Source of the DNA: Arsenicicoccus dermatophilus
GTDB lineage: Bacteria > Actinomycetota > Actinomycetes > Actinomycetales > Dermatophilaceae
Direction of reading: 5' to 3'
NCBI RefSeq assembly: GCF_022568795.1
Contig: NZ_JAKZHU010000001.1
Location: forward strand, 682,001 to 746,000
DNA: 64,000 nucleotides
Position 1 is the first letter of the stretch, and every line of letters begins with the position of its first letter. Positions 7,203 through 16,355 of the stretch are shown one piece after another. A program made the translations under genes and the position numbers. A model generated the notes under the pieces. It was not told the DNA's origin, ran no database searches, and saw only the letters and a program-made list of their open reading frames with translations.

Positions 7203-8795
7203 TCAGTCTACCGAGCCGCGATGCCGATCCTGACCGCGCTCGCGCGGGATGCGGGCCGGCGGCGGCCGCTCCCCGGGCCGCAGCCAGCCGGCGAGGCGCC
7301 CCTGCTCGGACACCGCCCGCAGCCGCTCCTCGGTCGCCTCCCGCAGCGTCGAGGGCATGACCACCATCAGGGCGTCACCCCGGCGTAGCACCGTGGACCG
7401 CTCGGGCACGAAGGACCGGCCCCGCCGCAGCACCAGCGCGACGCTGGCCCCGCGCGGGAGCCGCAGCTCGTAGACCTCGACGCCGGCCAGGCGGGACTCG
7501 TCGCCGATCTCCACCTGCACGACGTCGGCGTTCATCCGCTCCAGCGGGGTGGACTCGACCTGCAGGTCCATCGTCGCCCCCTCGTCGATGACGCCCAGGC
7601 GCCGCGCCACCCACGGCAGCGTCGGGCCCTGGACGACGGTGTAGATCACCACGAGCATGAAGACCAGGTCGAACAACCAGGCCAGCTGCTGCGCGCCCTC
7701 GGTCGCGGGCACGGTCGCCAGGACGACGGGCACCGCCCCGCGCAGCCCCGCCCACGACAGGAAGACCTGCTCGCGCGCCCCGATCCCGAAGGGAGTGGCC
7801 GACACCAGGACCGACAGGGGGCGGGCCACGAGCAGCAGGACCAGCCCGAGGACGACCGCGGGCACCGCCCACCGTGCGAGCTGCGAGGGGGAGGCCAGCA
7901 GGCCGAGCAGGACGAAGAGTCCGATCTGGGCGAGCCACCCCATGGCCGTGGCGAACCCGCGGGTGGCGGCCTTGTGCGGCAGCGAGGAGTTGCCGAGGAC
8001 GAGGGCCGCGACGTAGACCGCGATGAAGCCGCTGCCGTGGGCATAGGTCGCGACGGCATACGCCAGGCCGGGCACCGCGAGGACACCGATCGAGAACAGG
8101 CCCGAGGAGGTGTCGGCGTAGCGGTGCAGCAGACGGGTCCCCAGCCAGCCGACCGCGAGGCCGGCGAGGGTGCCCACGACCAGCTCGACCACGGCCTCGG
8201 CGAAGAGCACCAGCGGGCCTGCGTGGGAGGTGCCCGCCACCACCCCCGTCAGCGCCGTCACCAGGATCACCACCGGCGCGTCGTTGAAGCCCGACTCGGC
8301 CTCGAGCATCCCGGTCAGGCGGCGCGGGAGGGGGACGCTGCGCAGCACCGAGAACACCGCTGCCGCGTCCGTCGAGCTGAGGACCGCGCCGACCAGCATC
8401 GCCGCCGGCCAGTCCAGCGGGAGCATCAGGTGCGCGGCCACCCCGATCACCGCGACCGAGACCAGCACGCCCGCGGTCGACAGCAGCGCCGCGGGCGCCA
8501 CCGACGGTCGGATGTGCCGCCACGAGGTCGTCAGCCCGCCCTCGGACAGGATGATGACGAGCGCGGTGTAGCCCAGGGCCTGCGTCAGCCGCGTGTCCTC
8601 GAACTGGATCCCCAGGCCGGACTCCCCGAGCGCCACCCCGATCAGCAGGTAGAGCAGCAGCGACGGCAGCCCCGAGCGGGTGCTGACCCGCACCGCCACC
8701 ACCGCCAGCAGCAGCACGACGGAGCCCACCAGCAGCACCAGACGGAGGTCCTCGACGCCGAACCCCGCCATCGCCGCCGTCTGCATGTCACGCAT
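7203..8795 (-). CDS. CvrA/NhaP2-type K+(Na+)/H+ antiporter
   Basis: 530 aa. An N-terminal CPA1-type antiporter domain with about 12 membrane helices (residues 15-400; acidic motif LSSTDAAAVFSVLR and GFNDAPVVILVT are visible) is followed by a TrkA-C regulatory domain (about 410-490; VQVEIGDESRLAGVEVYELRLPRGASV). It exchanges monovalent cations for protons at the plasma membrane and is likely involved in volume and pH control. Starts at residue 4 (8786) or residue 9 are possible alternatives. It is divergent from the acylase gene. Confidence 0.9.
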   Translation of the reverse strand: MRDMQTAAMAGFGVEDLRLVLLVGSVVLLLAVVAVRVSTRSGLPSLLLYLLIGVALGESGLGIQFEDTRLTQALGYTALVIILSEGGLTTSWRHIRPSVAPAALLSTAGVLVSVAVIGVAAHLMLPLDWPAAMLVGAVLSSTDAAAVFSVLRSVPLPRRLTGMLEAESGFNDAPVVILVTALTGVVAGTSHAGPLVLFAEAVVELVVGTLAGLAVGWLGTRLLHRYADTSSGLFSIGVLAVPGLAYAVATYAHGSGFIAVYVAALVLGNSSLPHKAATRGFATAMGWLAQIGLFVLLGLLASPSQLARWAVPAVVLGLVLLLVARPLSVLVSATPFGIGAREQVFLSWAGLRGAVPVVLATVPATEGAQQLAWLFDLVFMLVVIYTVVQGPTLPWVARRLGVIDEGATMDLQVESTPLERMNADVVQVEIGDESRLAGVEVYELRLPRGASVALVLRRGRSFVPERSTVLRRGDALMVVMPSTLREATEERLRAVSEQGRLAGWLRPGERPPPARIPRERGQDRHRGSVD

Positions 8796-8868
8796 TGTGT
8801 CGTATGCCGAACGGTGTCGCGTCCACGACGCCCCGCCCCGCGCGCACGGTGACCCCCGCCCGGTGGCC

Positions 8869-8881
8869 TAGTCTCGCTGTC
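8869..8881 (+). promoter_or_regulatory. Leaderless -10 element for the acylase gene
   Basis: TAGTCT at 8869-8874 with 7 nt to GTG 8882. Confidence 0.6.
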
Positions 8882-11443
8882 GTGTCGCACGCTGCCCAGA
8901 TCGCCCGACGGACCGCCGTCACCGTGGTCGCGCTCCTCGTCGTCGCCGCCCTCATCGTCACCGGGGTCCTGTGGGGCGCGGTCAGCCGCACCGACCCCGA
9001 CCTGGGCGGGGAGCAACGCCTCGGCGGGCTGAGCGGGCGCGTCGACGTGCGCCGGGACGCCCAGGGGGTCCCGAACATCGAGGCCGACACCCCCGAGGAC
9101 CTCTTCCGCGGGCAGGGCTACGTCGACGCCCAGGACCGCTTCTTCCAGATGGACCTGCGCCGCCACGCCACGTCCGGGCGCCTCGCCGAGCTCGTCGGGG
9201 AGGCGGGCGTCGCCTCCGACAAGGGCGTGCGCACCATGGGCTGGCGGCGCACCGCCGAGGCCGAGCTGCCCATGCTGTCGGCCGACACCCGGCGCTACCT
9301 CACGGCCTACGCCGACGGGGTCAACGCCTACCTGGAGCGGACGGGCGACCCCACCAAGGTGGCGCCCGAGTACCTCCTGCTGGGCGTGGCGCACCCCGGC
9401 TACACCATCGAGCGGTGGGGGCCGGTCGACTCCCTGGTCTGGCTCAAGGCGATGGCCTGGGACCTCAAGGGCAACGTCGACGACGAGCTCGCCCGGGCCC
9501 GGCTGATGGCGCAGGGTCGGTCCCTCGCCGAGGTCGCCGAGCTCTACCCGCCGTATGCCGGCGACCGGCGGGCCCCGATCCTCTCCCCGGCCGACTGGAA
9601 GCCGGGCGCGGTGCCCCACGGCGGACGCTCCGCCGGCCGGGGCGGCATACCGGCGCTGCAGGCCGGAGCACCCGCCGCCCTGGACGACACCGCGCGCACC
9701 CTCGCGGCCGTCCGCAGCTCGATCGGGTCGGGGGCGGGCCTCGGCTCGAACTCCTGGGTGGTCGGCCCGCGCCGGTCCAGCACGGGGAAGCCCTTGCTGG
9801 CCAACGACCCTCACCTCGAGCTGGAGCAGCCCGGCATCTGGCACCAGGTGTCGCTGCGCTGCCGGACCCTGTCGACGACCTGCCCGTATGCCGTCTCCGG
9901 CTTCACCTTCGCGGGCTTCCCGGGGGTCGTGATCGGCCACAACCAGCGGATCGCCTGGGGCTTCACCAACCTGGACCCCGACGTCACCGACCTCTACCTC
10001 GAGCGGCTCAAGGGCGACACGGTCCTCAAGGACGGCCGCTGGCTGCCGGTCAGCACGCGCACCGAGACCATCAAGGTGGCGGGTGGGCCGGACCGGACCG
10101 TCACCGTGCGGTCGACGTCCCACGGCCCGATCGTCTCGGGCGTCCTCGACGGGACCGCCGAGGCGGCGCCCCCGGCCGCCCCGGGGGAGCAGAGCGCCGT
10201 GGCGCTGCGCTGGACCGCGCTGGACCGCACCACCACCGCCGACGCGATCTTCCGGCTGGACCGGGCGACGGACTTCACGAGCTTCCGGGAGGCGCTGAAG
10301 TCCTTCGTCGCCCCCTCGCAGAACGCTACCTACGCCGACGTGGACGGGCACATCGGCTACCAGGCCCCGGGCCTGGTCCCGATCCGCCGGGCCGGGACCG
10401 CAGGGACGCCCCCCGGCTACCTGCCCGTCCCCGGGTGGGAGTCCCGCAACGACTGGAACGGCTACGTGCCCTTCGACCAGCTGCCGTGGGCCTACGACCC
10501 GCCCGAGGGGCTCGTGGTCACCGCCAACCAGCAGGTCACCCCCAGCACGACCCCCTTCCTCACGACGGACTGGAGCGCCGGCTGGCGGTCCGCCCGGATC
10601 CGCACCCTCCTGGACGAGGGCGGCCCGGTCACCCCGCAACGGATGCGGGACATCCAGAGCGACAGCAGCGACGCCTTCCAGCCGATCCTGACCAAGGCCC
10701 TGCTCGCGGTCGACCTCGGCTCGGACTCCTTCACCAAGGAGGGCCAGGACACCCTGCGCGGCTGGGACGGCAGGTTCGTGACCGGCGAGAACGCCTCGTC
10801 CCGGGGCGCGGCGTACTTCGCCGCCACCTGGTCGGCGCTGCTCCACCTGACCTTCGACGACGACCTGCCCACCGGCCTGCGGCCCGACGGCGGTGCCCGG
10901 TGGGCGGCGGTGGTCGAGGGACTCCTCGACAACCCGCGCTCGCCCTGGTGGGACGACCAGAAGACGCTCAAGGTCGAGACCCGCGACGACATCCTGCGCC
11001 GCGCCCAGGTCGACGCCCGGCTGGAGCTGACGAGGCGGACCGGCAAGGAGGTCGTCTCGTGGGACTACGGCCGCCTCCACCGGCTCACCCTGCGGCACCC
11101 GCTCGGGGAGGCCGCGCCGGGGCTCATCGGTGACCTGCTCGACCGGGGCCCGCACCCGGCTCCCGGCACCGCCCTGTCGCCGAACGCCCTCGGCGCGGAC
11201 CTCGCCCGGTCCTACGACGTGAGCTGGGGGCCCTCGATGCGGATGGTGGTCGACCTCGGCTCGCTGGACAGCAGCACCTGGGTCCAGAGCACGGGCGTCT
11301 CGGGGCACCCGACCAGCGGCCACTACGACGACCAGACGGCGCGCTGGTTGACCAACGACCCCTATCCCTGGCCCTTCTCGCCCGAGGCGATCGCGAGGGA
11401 CTCCGTCGACCAGCTCATCCTGCGGCCGGCCGACGGGGACTGA
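8882..11443 (+). CDS. Penicillin acylase-family amidohydrolase (Ntn hydrolase, S45)
   Basis: 853 aa from GTG 8882, chosen because TAGTCT lies 7 nt upstream and the encoded N terminus then begins just before a membrane helix/signal anchor (AVTVVALLVVAALIVTGVLWG). It is made as a precursor. The alpha part (about residues 50-280) is followed by the conserved autocleavage region GLGSNSWVVG, where Ser about 289 becomes the nucleophile of the beta chain, then the family motif NDPHL. The family hydrolyses amides such as acyl-homoserine lactones or beta-lactam side chains; the substrate here cannot be predicted. Probably membrane-anchored on the outer face. Confidence 0.9.
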   Translation: MSHAAQIARRTAVTVVALLVVAALIVTGVLWGAVSRTDPDLGGEQRLGGLSGRVDVRRDAQGVPNIEADTPEDLFRGQGYVDAQDRFFQMDLRRHATSGRLAELVGEAGVASDKGVRTMGWRRTAEAELPMLSADTRRYLTAYADGVNAYLERTGDPTKVAPEYLLLGVAHPGYTIERWGPVDSLVWLKAMAWDLKGNVDDELARARLMAQGRSLAEVAELYPPYAGDRRAPILSPADWKPGAVPHGGRSAGRGGIPALQAGAPAALDDTARTLAAVRSSIGSGAGLGSNSWVVGPRRSSTGKPLLANDPHLELEQPGIWHQVSLRCRTLSTTCPYAVSGFTFAGFPGVVIGHNQRIAWGFTNLDPDVTDLYLERLKGDTVLKDGRWLPVSTRTETIKVAGGPDRTVTVRSTSHGPIVSGVLDGTAEAAPPAAPGEQSAVALRWTALDRTTTADAIFRLDRATDFTSFREALKSFVAPSQNATYADVDGHIGYQAPGLVPIRRAGTAGTPPGYLPVPGWESRNDWNGYVPFDQLPWAYDPPEGLVVTANQQVTPSTTPFLTTDWSAGWRSARIRTLLDEGGPVTPQRMRDIQSDSSDAFQPILTKALLAVDLGSDSFTKEGQDTLRGWDGRFVTGENASSRGAAYFAATWSALLHLTFDDDLPTGLRPDGGARWAAVVEGLLDNPRSPWWDDQKTLKVETRDDILRRAQVDARLELTRRTGKEVVSWDYGRLHRLTLRHPLGEAAPGLIGDLLDRGPHPAPGTALSPNALGADLARSYDVSWGPSMRMVVDLGSLDSSTWVQSTGVSGHPTSGHYDDQTARWLTNDPYPWPFSPEAIARDSVDQLILRPADGD

Positions 11444-11486
11444 TCCTCGGCATACGGCCGGGTCGCGAGCGGGAGCCGGCGCGAGC

Positions 11487-12068
11487 TCAGCGGTGCCGGA
11501 TCCAGCTGACCCCGCAGGCCGTCACGACCGCGTCGACGAGCTGGTCGTGGTCGTTGCGGGGGAGCGGGGCGGCGAGCAGCTCGCCCGGGTGCAGCAGGGT
11601 GATCACCGGCACGCCGTCGCGACGGCGTGGGAGGGCGCGGTCGTAGCACCCGCCGCCCTGCCCGAGCCGCACGCCGGTGCGGTCGACCGCGGTGCCGGGG
11701 ATGAGGAGGAGGTCCGCCTCCCCGATCGCGTCACGTCCCAGCCGGGCGGACTCGTCGTCCTCGGCGCTGTCCAGGGGCCGCCAGTCGAGGTCGAGGTCGG
11801 GCAGCGTCACCGGGACGATGACCCGGAAGCCGGCCGCGACCAGGGCGCGGTTGAGCGGCCGGGTGCCGGGCTCCGCGGGATAGGACTCGTAGGACGTCAC
11901 CGTGGCGCCCTGAGCGACGTGCTCGCGCACCAGCCGCATCGCCTGCTCCGCGAGCCGCGCTGCGTCCGAGTCTCGTCGTGCGCTGGTGGAGTCCGCGAGC
12001 CGGGCCCGGCGGGCCGCCCAGAGCTCCGTGCGCAGGGCCTTCTTGGATCCGGGGGAGGTGCCGTCCAT
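11487..12068 (-). CDS. 5-formyltetrahydrofolate cyclo-ligase
   Basis: 193 aa. ATP-dependent conversion of 5-formyl-THF to 5,10-methenyl-THF in cytosolic one-carbon metabolism. The N-terminal SKKALRTELWAARRAR helix and the C-terminal signature (LLLIPGTAVDRTGVRLGQGGGCYDRAL) are diagnostic. The start is ATG 12068 with GAGG 8 nt upstream; the long upstream in-frame extension is antisense to the GGDEF gene and not real. Same relative position as M. tuberculosis Rv0992c. Confidence 0.95.
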   Translation of the reverse strand: MDGTSPGSKKALRTELWAARRARLADSTSARRDSDAARLAEQAMRLVREHVAQGATVTSYESYPAEPGTRPLNRALVAAGFRVIVPVTLPDLDLDWRPLDSAEDDESARLGRDAIGEADLLLIPGTAVDRTGVRLGQGGGCYDRALPRRRDGVPVITLLHPGELLAAPLPRNDHDQLVDAVVTACGVSWIRHR

Positions 12069-12156
12069 GCAGACATCCTCGCAGGCCGGACGGACGCCTC
12101 GGCGCACAGGGCCGTGCGGCGTGCCACCATGGGCGCACCGACCTCGAGGAGGAGCC

Positions 12157-14052
12157 GTGCCGATCCGCACCCGCCTGGGCATCGCGCTCGCGGCCGTCAT
12201 CCTGCCGGCGCTGCTCCTGACCGGGCTCTTCGCGGGGGTGTTCCTGCCCCGATCCCTCCTCGACGGCCAGCGTCGCGACGTCGACCGGGCCACCTCGGCG
12301 CTGGCCACGGCGATCGGCGCGGAGTGCTGGGCACTCGGCGACCGCGCCGAGGTGATCGCGCTGTCGGTGGCCAACGGGCGCCCGCCCCAGGTGGTCCTCA
12401 CCGAGGAGACCCGCGGGGGACTCGGCGCCGAGCAGGGGTATGTCGTCGTGACGCAGGGCGGCAAGGTCATCGGGACTGCGGGCAAGCCCCCGGCCCGCCA
12501 GCCTGCAGCCCTGCCGACGACGCGCTGCTCCCAGGTGACCTCGCGCGCCGGCGCCGCCCTGGCCGAGCAGGTCACCCTCCGCACCGACCGGGGCGACCTG
12601 TCGGTGCTCGTCGTCGAGCCGCTGACGCCCGGGCGCCTGGACGCCCTGGCCCGCCACGCCGCCGTCAGCGACGTGCGGGCCGTCCTGCTCTGCGCCGGCT
12701 CGGAGGTGCACCCCAGCGCCGACATCGGCCGGGGCGCGATCGTCCGGACCGTGGAGGCCGGGCCGGGCCGCCCCTGCGCGGTGGAGGGCTCGGCGCCCGA
12801 CCCCACCTCGGGCCTGCGGGCCTGGCTGCCGCTGATCGTGCTCATCGCCGTCCTCGCCGGCGCGGCCTTGCTGGTGCGTTGGCTCGCCCGCGAGCTCACC
12901 GAGCCGATCGTGGCCCTGAGCCGGGGGGCCCAGCAGGTGGCCGACGGCGACCTGTCGGTGCGGCTGCCCGACCACCGTCAGGACGAGATCGGCGAGCTGG
13001 CGAGGGACTTCAACCACATGGCGGCCCAGCTGGACCGACAGATGGCCGAGCTGCGCGACCGCCGCCAGACCCTGCACGACACCGCGCACGCGATCGCCGC
13101 GACCCTGCAGCGCACCCACGACCTGGACGGGCTGCTGACGGCGGTGTGCGCCCTGGCGGAGACGACCACCTCCTCGGCCTCCGCCTCGGTCTGGCTGCGG
13201 GAGGGCGCCGGGCTGCGGCTGCGCGTGGTGCACCCCATCGGCACGCCGCGGCCGCCCTCCAGCCGGGTCGACCTGGACGAGGGCATCGTCGGTCTGGCCG
13301 CGTCCGAGCGCCGCGTCGTCATGCTCGACGACGCCACTCCCTGCCCCTCCGCCGTCCTCGACGGTCGCGCCTGCGCGGCTCCCCTGGTCTCCGGCGACCA
13401 CGCCGTCGGCGTCCTGGTGGTGGAGCGCAGCGCAGGCCAGGAGGCCTACGACGCCGAGACCGCCGAGCTGCTCGAGGTGGTCGCCGGGCCCGCGGGCGTC
13501 GCGATGGACAACGCCATGCTCCACCGCACCGCCCAGCGCCAGTCCGTCGTCGACCCGCTCACCGGCGTCGGCAACCTGCGCATGCTCACCTCGGCGCTCA
13601 GCCGGGAGGTGGCCCGGGCGCAGACCTTCGGGCGCCAGCTGTCGCTGCTGGTGGTGGACATCGACAACTTCGCGGCGCTGAACCAGAGGTACGGCCACGA
13701 GACCGGGGACGGCGCGCTGCGGGCGCTCGCAGCCCGGCTCGTCGAGCTCGTGCCCCCCGTCGACACGGTCGCGCGGTATGCCGGGGAGGAGCTCGCGGTG
13801 CTGTGCCCCGAGCGCGGCTCGGAGCAGGCCCTGGCCCTCGCCGACCGCCTCGTCGCGGACCTGCGCACCCGCCCCCTGGACGTCGGCGGCCAGATGCTGC
13901 CGGTCACCTGCAGCATCGGCGTCGCCACCTGGCCCCACGACGGGGCGACCGCCCTGGACATGCTCGGGGCGGCCGACGACGCGATGACGGCGGCCAAGGC
14001 CGCGGGACGCGATCGGGCCGCCACGACGGGTGAGCACACCACACTCGACTAG
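12157..14052 (+). CDS. Membrane-bound HAMP-GAF-GGDEF protein (probable diguanylate cyclase)
   Basis: 631 aa from GTG 12157, which has a strong GAGGAGGAG ribosome site. TM1 is at about residues 8-30, an extracytoplasmic sensor domain at about 31-225, TM2 at about 228-245, HAMP at about 246-300 (ELTEPIVALSRGAQQVADGDLSV), GAF at about 310-460 and GGDEF at about 463-620. The active-site loop reads RYAGEEL instead of RYGGDEF/GGEEF, so the first Gly is Ala and Phe is Leu. The substrate helix DPLTGVGNLR and metal residues VVDIDNF are kept, so activity is plausible but unproven. Its stop codon TAG is also the start of the moeA -10. In many actinobacteria galU sits at this position. Confidence 0.9.
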   Translation: MPIRTRLGIALAAVILPALLLTGLFAGVFLPRSLLDGQRRDVDRATSALATAIGAECWALGDRAEVIALSVANGRPPQVVLTEETRGGLGAEQGYVVVTQGGKVIGTAGKPPARQPAALPTTRCSQVTSRAGAALAEQVTLRTDRGDLSVLVVEPLTPGRLDALARHAAVSDVRAVLLCAGSEVHPSADIGRGAIVRTVEAGPGRPCAVEGSAPDPTSGLRAWLPLIVLIAVLAGAALLVRWLARELTEPIVALSRGAQQVADGDLSVRLPDHRQDEIGELARDFNHMAAQLDRQMAELRDRRQTLHDTAHAIAATLQRTHDLDGLLTAVCALAETTTSSASASVWLREGAGLRLRVVHPIGTPRPPSSRVDLDEGIVGLAASERRVVMLDDATPCPSAVLDGRACAAPLVSGDHAVGVLVVERSAGQEAYDAETAELLEVVAGPAGVAMDNAMLHRTAQRQSVVDPLTGVGNLRMLTSALSREVARAQTFGRQLSLLVVDIDNFAALNQRYGHETGDGALRALAARLVELVPPVDTVARYAGEELAVLCPERGSEQALALADRLVADLRTRPLDVGGQMLPVTCSIGVATWPHDGATALDMLGAADDAMTAAKAAGRDRAATTGEHTTLD

Positions 14053-14062
14053 TCTCCGCGCC
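14050..14062 (+). promoter_or_regulatory. Leaderless -10 element for moeA, overlapping the upstream stop codon
   Basis: TAGTCT at 14050-14055 with 7 nt to ATG 14063. The TAG is the stop codon of the GGDEF gene. Confidence 0.6.
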
Positions 14063-15370
14063 ATGGCATCCGACCTGGTCCCGCTGGAGCAGCACCGCGC
14101 CGCCGTCCTCGCCGCCTGCGGGCAGGTCCCGCGCCGGGTGGTCACCGTCCCGGTCCTGGAGGCACACGGAGCCGTGCTCGCCGAGGACGTCGTGAGCGCG
14201 GTCGACGTGCCGGTCTGCGCCAACTCCGCCATGGACGGCTACGCCGTGCGCCGCGCCGACGTGCTGGGCGCGTCCGCCGAGCGACCGGTCGTCCTCCCCG
14301 TGACCGACGACGTCCCCGCCGGACGCACCGACCTGGTCACCCTCGCCCCGGGCACCGCCATACGGATCATGACCGGGGCCCCGGTCCCCGAGGGCGCCGA
14401 CGCGGTGATCCCGGTGGAGCTCACCGACCGGCGCACCGACCAGGTTCGACTGCTCGCGGAGCCCCGGCCGGCCGCCCACGTCCGGCCGGCCGGCGACGAC
14501 GTGCGCCGCGGGCAGGTCGTTCTCGCGGCGGGCACCCTCGTCGACGCGCGGGTGCTGGCGCTGCTCGTGTCCGTGGGCCGCCCGCAGGTGGCCGTGGTCG
14601 CGCCGCCACGGGTGACCGTCCTGACGACCGGGGACGAGCTCCTGGAGCCCGGTGCCCTGCCCGGCCACGGCGAGGTCGTCGACAGCAACGGGCCGATGCT
14701 CGTGGCGGCGCTGCGGGAGCACGGCTTCCCGGCCGTGCGGGCCCGGGCCGCCGGCGACGACGAGGCGGCCTTCGAGCGGACGCTGACCGAGCTGGTCGAG
14801 GGCTGCGACGTGCTCGTGACCACGGGCGGCGTGTCGGCGGGCGCCTACGACGTGGTCAAGGCCGTGCTGTCCCGCGGCGGACGCGCGACCTTCCGCGGGG
14901 TCGCGATGCAGCCGGGGAAGCCCCAGGGCTTCGGGACGCTCGAGGCCGCCGACGGCCGGCGGGTCCCCGTCCTGACGCTCCCCGGCAACCCGGTCAGCGC
15001 CATGGTGTCCTACCTCGTCTTCGTCCTGCCGGCGCTGCGGCAGCTGGCGGCCCACCCCGCGGGCCCGGACGCCGCGGACCGCGACCAGGTCGTCGCCGTG
15101 GCGGACGACGCCTGGCGCGCCCCCGCGGGCCGCACCCAGCTCGCCCGGGTCACCCTCCACCGGGGCGACGGGGGCTGGCGCCTGCGCCTCGCGGGCGGCC
15201 AGGGCTCGCACATGCTGGGCGCGCTCGCCGCCGCCGACGCCCTCGCGGTGGTGCCCGCGGCGGTCGAGGAGGTGCGGCCCGGCATGCCGCTCACCTGCCT
15301 GCTCCTGCATCCCCTCGCGACGCACCCCACCTCGTCCCACCCCGCCCCTGAGCAGGAGTCCCGTCCATGA
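14063..15370 (+). CDS. moeA: Molybdopterin molybdenumtransferase MoeA
   Basis: 435 aa. Inserts molybdate into adenylated molybdopterin, the last step of Moco synthesis. Recognisable are SAMDGYAVR (domain I), PAGRTDLVTLAPGTAIRIMTGAPVPEGADAVIPVE, the MoCF domain with VLTTGDELLEPG, DSNGPML and VTTGGVSAGAYD, and the C-terminal GNPVSAMVSYLVFVLPALR. The start at 14063 fits the -10 seven nt upstream. It overlaps moaC by 4 bp (ATGA), so moeA-moaC-mog-rimJ form a coupled operon. Confidence 0.96.
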   Translation: MASDLVPLEQHRAAVLAACGQVPRRVVTVPVLEAHGAVLAEDVVSAVDVPVCANSAMDGYAVRRADVLGASAERPVVLPVTDDVPAGRTDLVTLAPGTAIRIMTGAPVPEGADAVIPVELTDRRTDQVRLLAEPRPAAHVRPAGDDVRRGQVVLAAGTLVDARVLALLVSVGRPQVAVVAPPRVTVLTTGDELLEPGALPGHGEVVDSNGPMLVAALREHGFPAVRARAAGDDEAAFERTLTELVEGCDVLVTTGGVSAGAYDVVKAVLSRGGRATFRGVAMQPGKPQGFGTLEAADGRRVPVLTLPGNPVSAMVSYLVFVLPALRQLAAHPAGPDAADRDQVVAVADDAWRAPAGRTQLARVTLHRGDGGWRLRLAGGQGSHMLGALAAADALAVVPAAVEEVRPGMPLTCLLLHPLATHPTSSHPAPEQESRP

Positions 15371-15870
15371 GCGACGACACGCCCCCACGCGCAGCCCCCG
15401 CGCTGACCCACGTCCGCGCCGACGGCACCGCCCACATGGTCGACGTGTCCGCCAAGCCGGTCACCGCCCGCGAGGCCTCGGCGCGGGGGCGCGTCCTGCT
15501 CTCCCCGGCCGCGGTGTCGGCCCTGCGCGACGGGGTCGTCCCCAAGGGCGATGCCCTCGCCGTCGCCCGCATCGCCGGCATCCAGGCCGTCAAGCGCACC
15601 CCCGAGCTGATCCCGCTGGCCCACCCGGTCGCCGTCCACGCGGTCGCCGTCGACCTCGCCGTCGCCGACCACGGGGTGGACGTCACGGCCACCGTGCGCA
15701 CCGCCGACCGCACCGGCATCGAGATGGAGGCGCTGACCGCTGTCGCCGTGGCCGCGCTGGCCCTCGTCGACATGATCAAGGCGGTCGACAAGCACGCCCG
15801 GGTCACCGACGTCCGGGTCACCGCCAAGTCCGGAGGCCGCTCCGGCGACTGGGCCGAGGGCGACCGATGA
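15367..15870 (+). CDS. moaC: Cyclic pyranopterin monophosphate synthase MoaC
   Basis: 167 aa. Converts the MoaA product (3',8-cyclo-GTP) to cPMP, an early Moco step in the cytosol. Diagnostic segments are MVDVSAKPVTAREASARG, the central GIQAVKRTPELIPLAHP, and the C-terminal MEALTAVAVAALALVDMIKAVDK with the catalytic Lys-Asp region. It overlaps moeA and mog by 4 bp each. No moaA is in the window and it must be elsewhere if the pathway is complete. Confidence 0.96.
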   Translation: MSDDTPPRAAPALTHVRADGTAHMVDVSAKPVTAREASARGRVLLSPAAVSALRDGVVPKGDALAVARIAGIQAVKRTPELIPLAHPVAVHAVAVDLAVADHGVDVTATVRTADRTGIEMEALTAVAVAALALVDMIKAVDKHARVTDVRVTAKSGGRSGDWAEGDR

Positions 15871-16355
15871 CCCCTCCCCGGACGCGCCGCGGGGTGGTCG
15901 TCACCGCGTCCACGCGCGCCGCGGCGGGGGTCTATCCCGACCGCACCGGCCCGGTCGTCGTGGCGGCCTTGCGGCGGTGGGGCCTGGACACCCCCGCCGC
16001 CGTGGTGGTCCCCGACGGCGAGGCCGTGGGGAGCGCCCTGCGGGATGCCGTCGCCGCAGGCGTGGACCTGGTGGTGACCACGGGCGGGACCGGTCTGTCG
16101 CCCACGGACCGGACCCCCGAGGAGACCCTCGCCGTCGTCGACCGGCTCGTCCCCGGCATCGCCGAGGTCGTCCGGGCCGCCGGGACCGGCGCCGGGATCC
16201 CCACCGCCGCGCTGTCCCGCGGGGTCGCCGGGCTCGCGGGACGCACCCTGGTCGTCAACCTGCCGGGCTCCACCGGTGGGGTCCGGGACGGGCTGGCGGT
16301 CCTGGAGCCCCTCGTCGGGCACGCCCTCGACCAGGTGGCCGGGGGAGACCACTGA
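15867..16355 (+). CDS. MogA/MoaB-family molybdopterin adenylyltransferase
   Basis: 162 aa MoCF-fold protein that adenylates molybdopterin before MoeA acts. Conserved parts are VVVTASTRAAAGVYPDRTGP (N-terminal strand and Ser/Asp region), LVVTTGGTGLSPTDRTPE (nucleotide/molybdopterin loop) and VNLPGSTGGVRDGLAVLEP. MogA and MoaB cannot be separated by eye. Its TGA overlaps the rimJ start (TGATG). Confidence 0.93.
   Translation: MTPPRTRRGVVVTASTRAAAGVYPDRTGPVVVAALRRWGLDTPAAVVVPDGEAVGSALRDAVAAGVDLVVTTGGTGLSPTDRTPEETLAVVDRLVPGIAEVVRAAGTGAGIPTAALSRGVAGLAGRTLVVNLPGSTGGVRDGLAVLEPLVGHALDQVAGGDH

Noticed and set aside
8642-11323. 893-codon minus-strand frame opposite the acylase gene
   Set aside because: Shadow of the penicillin-acylase gene; no recognisable protein features.
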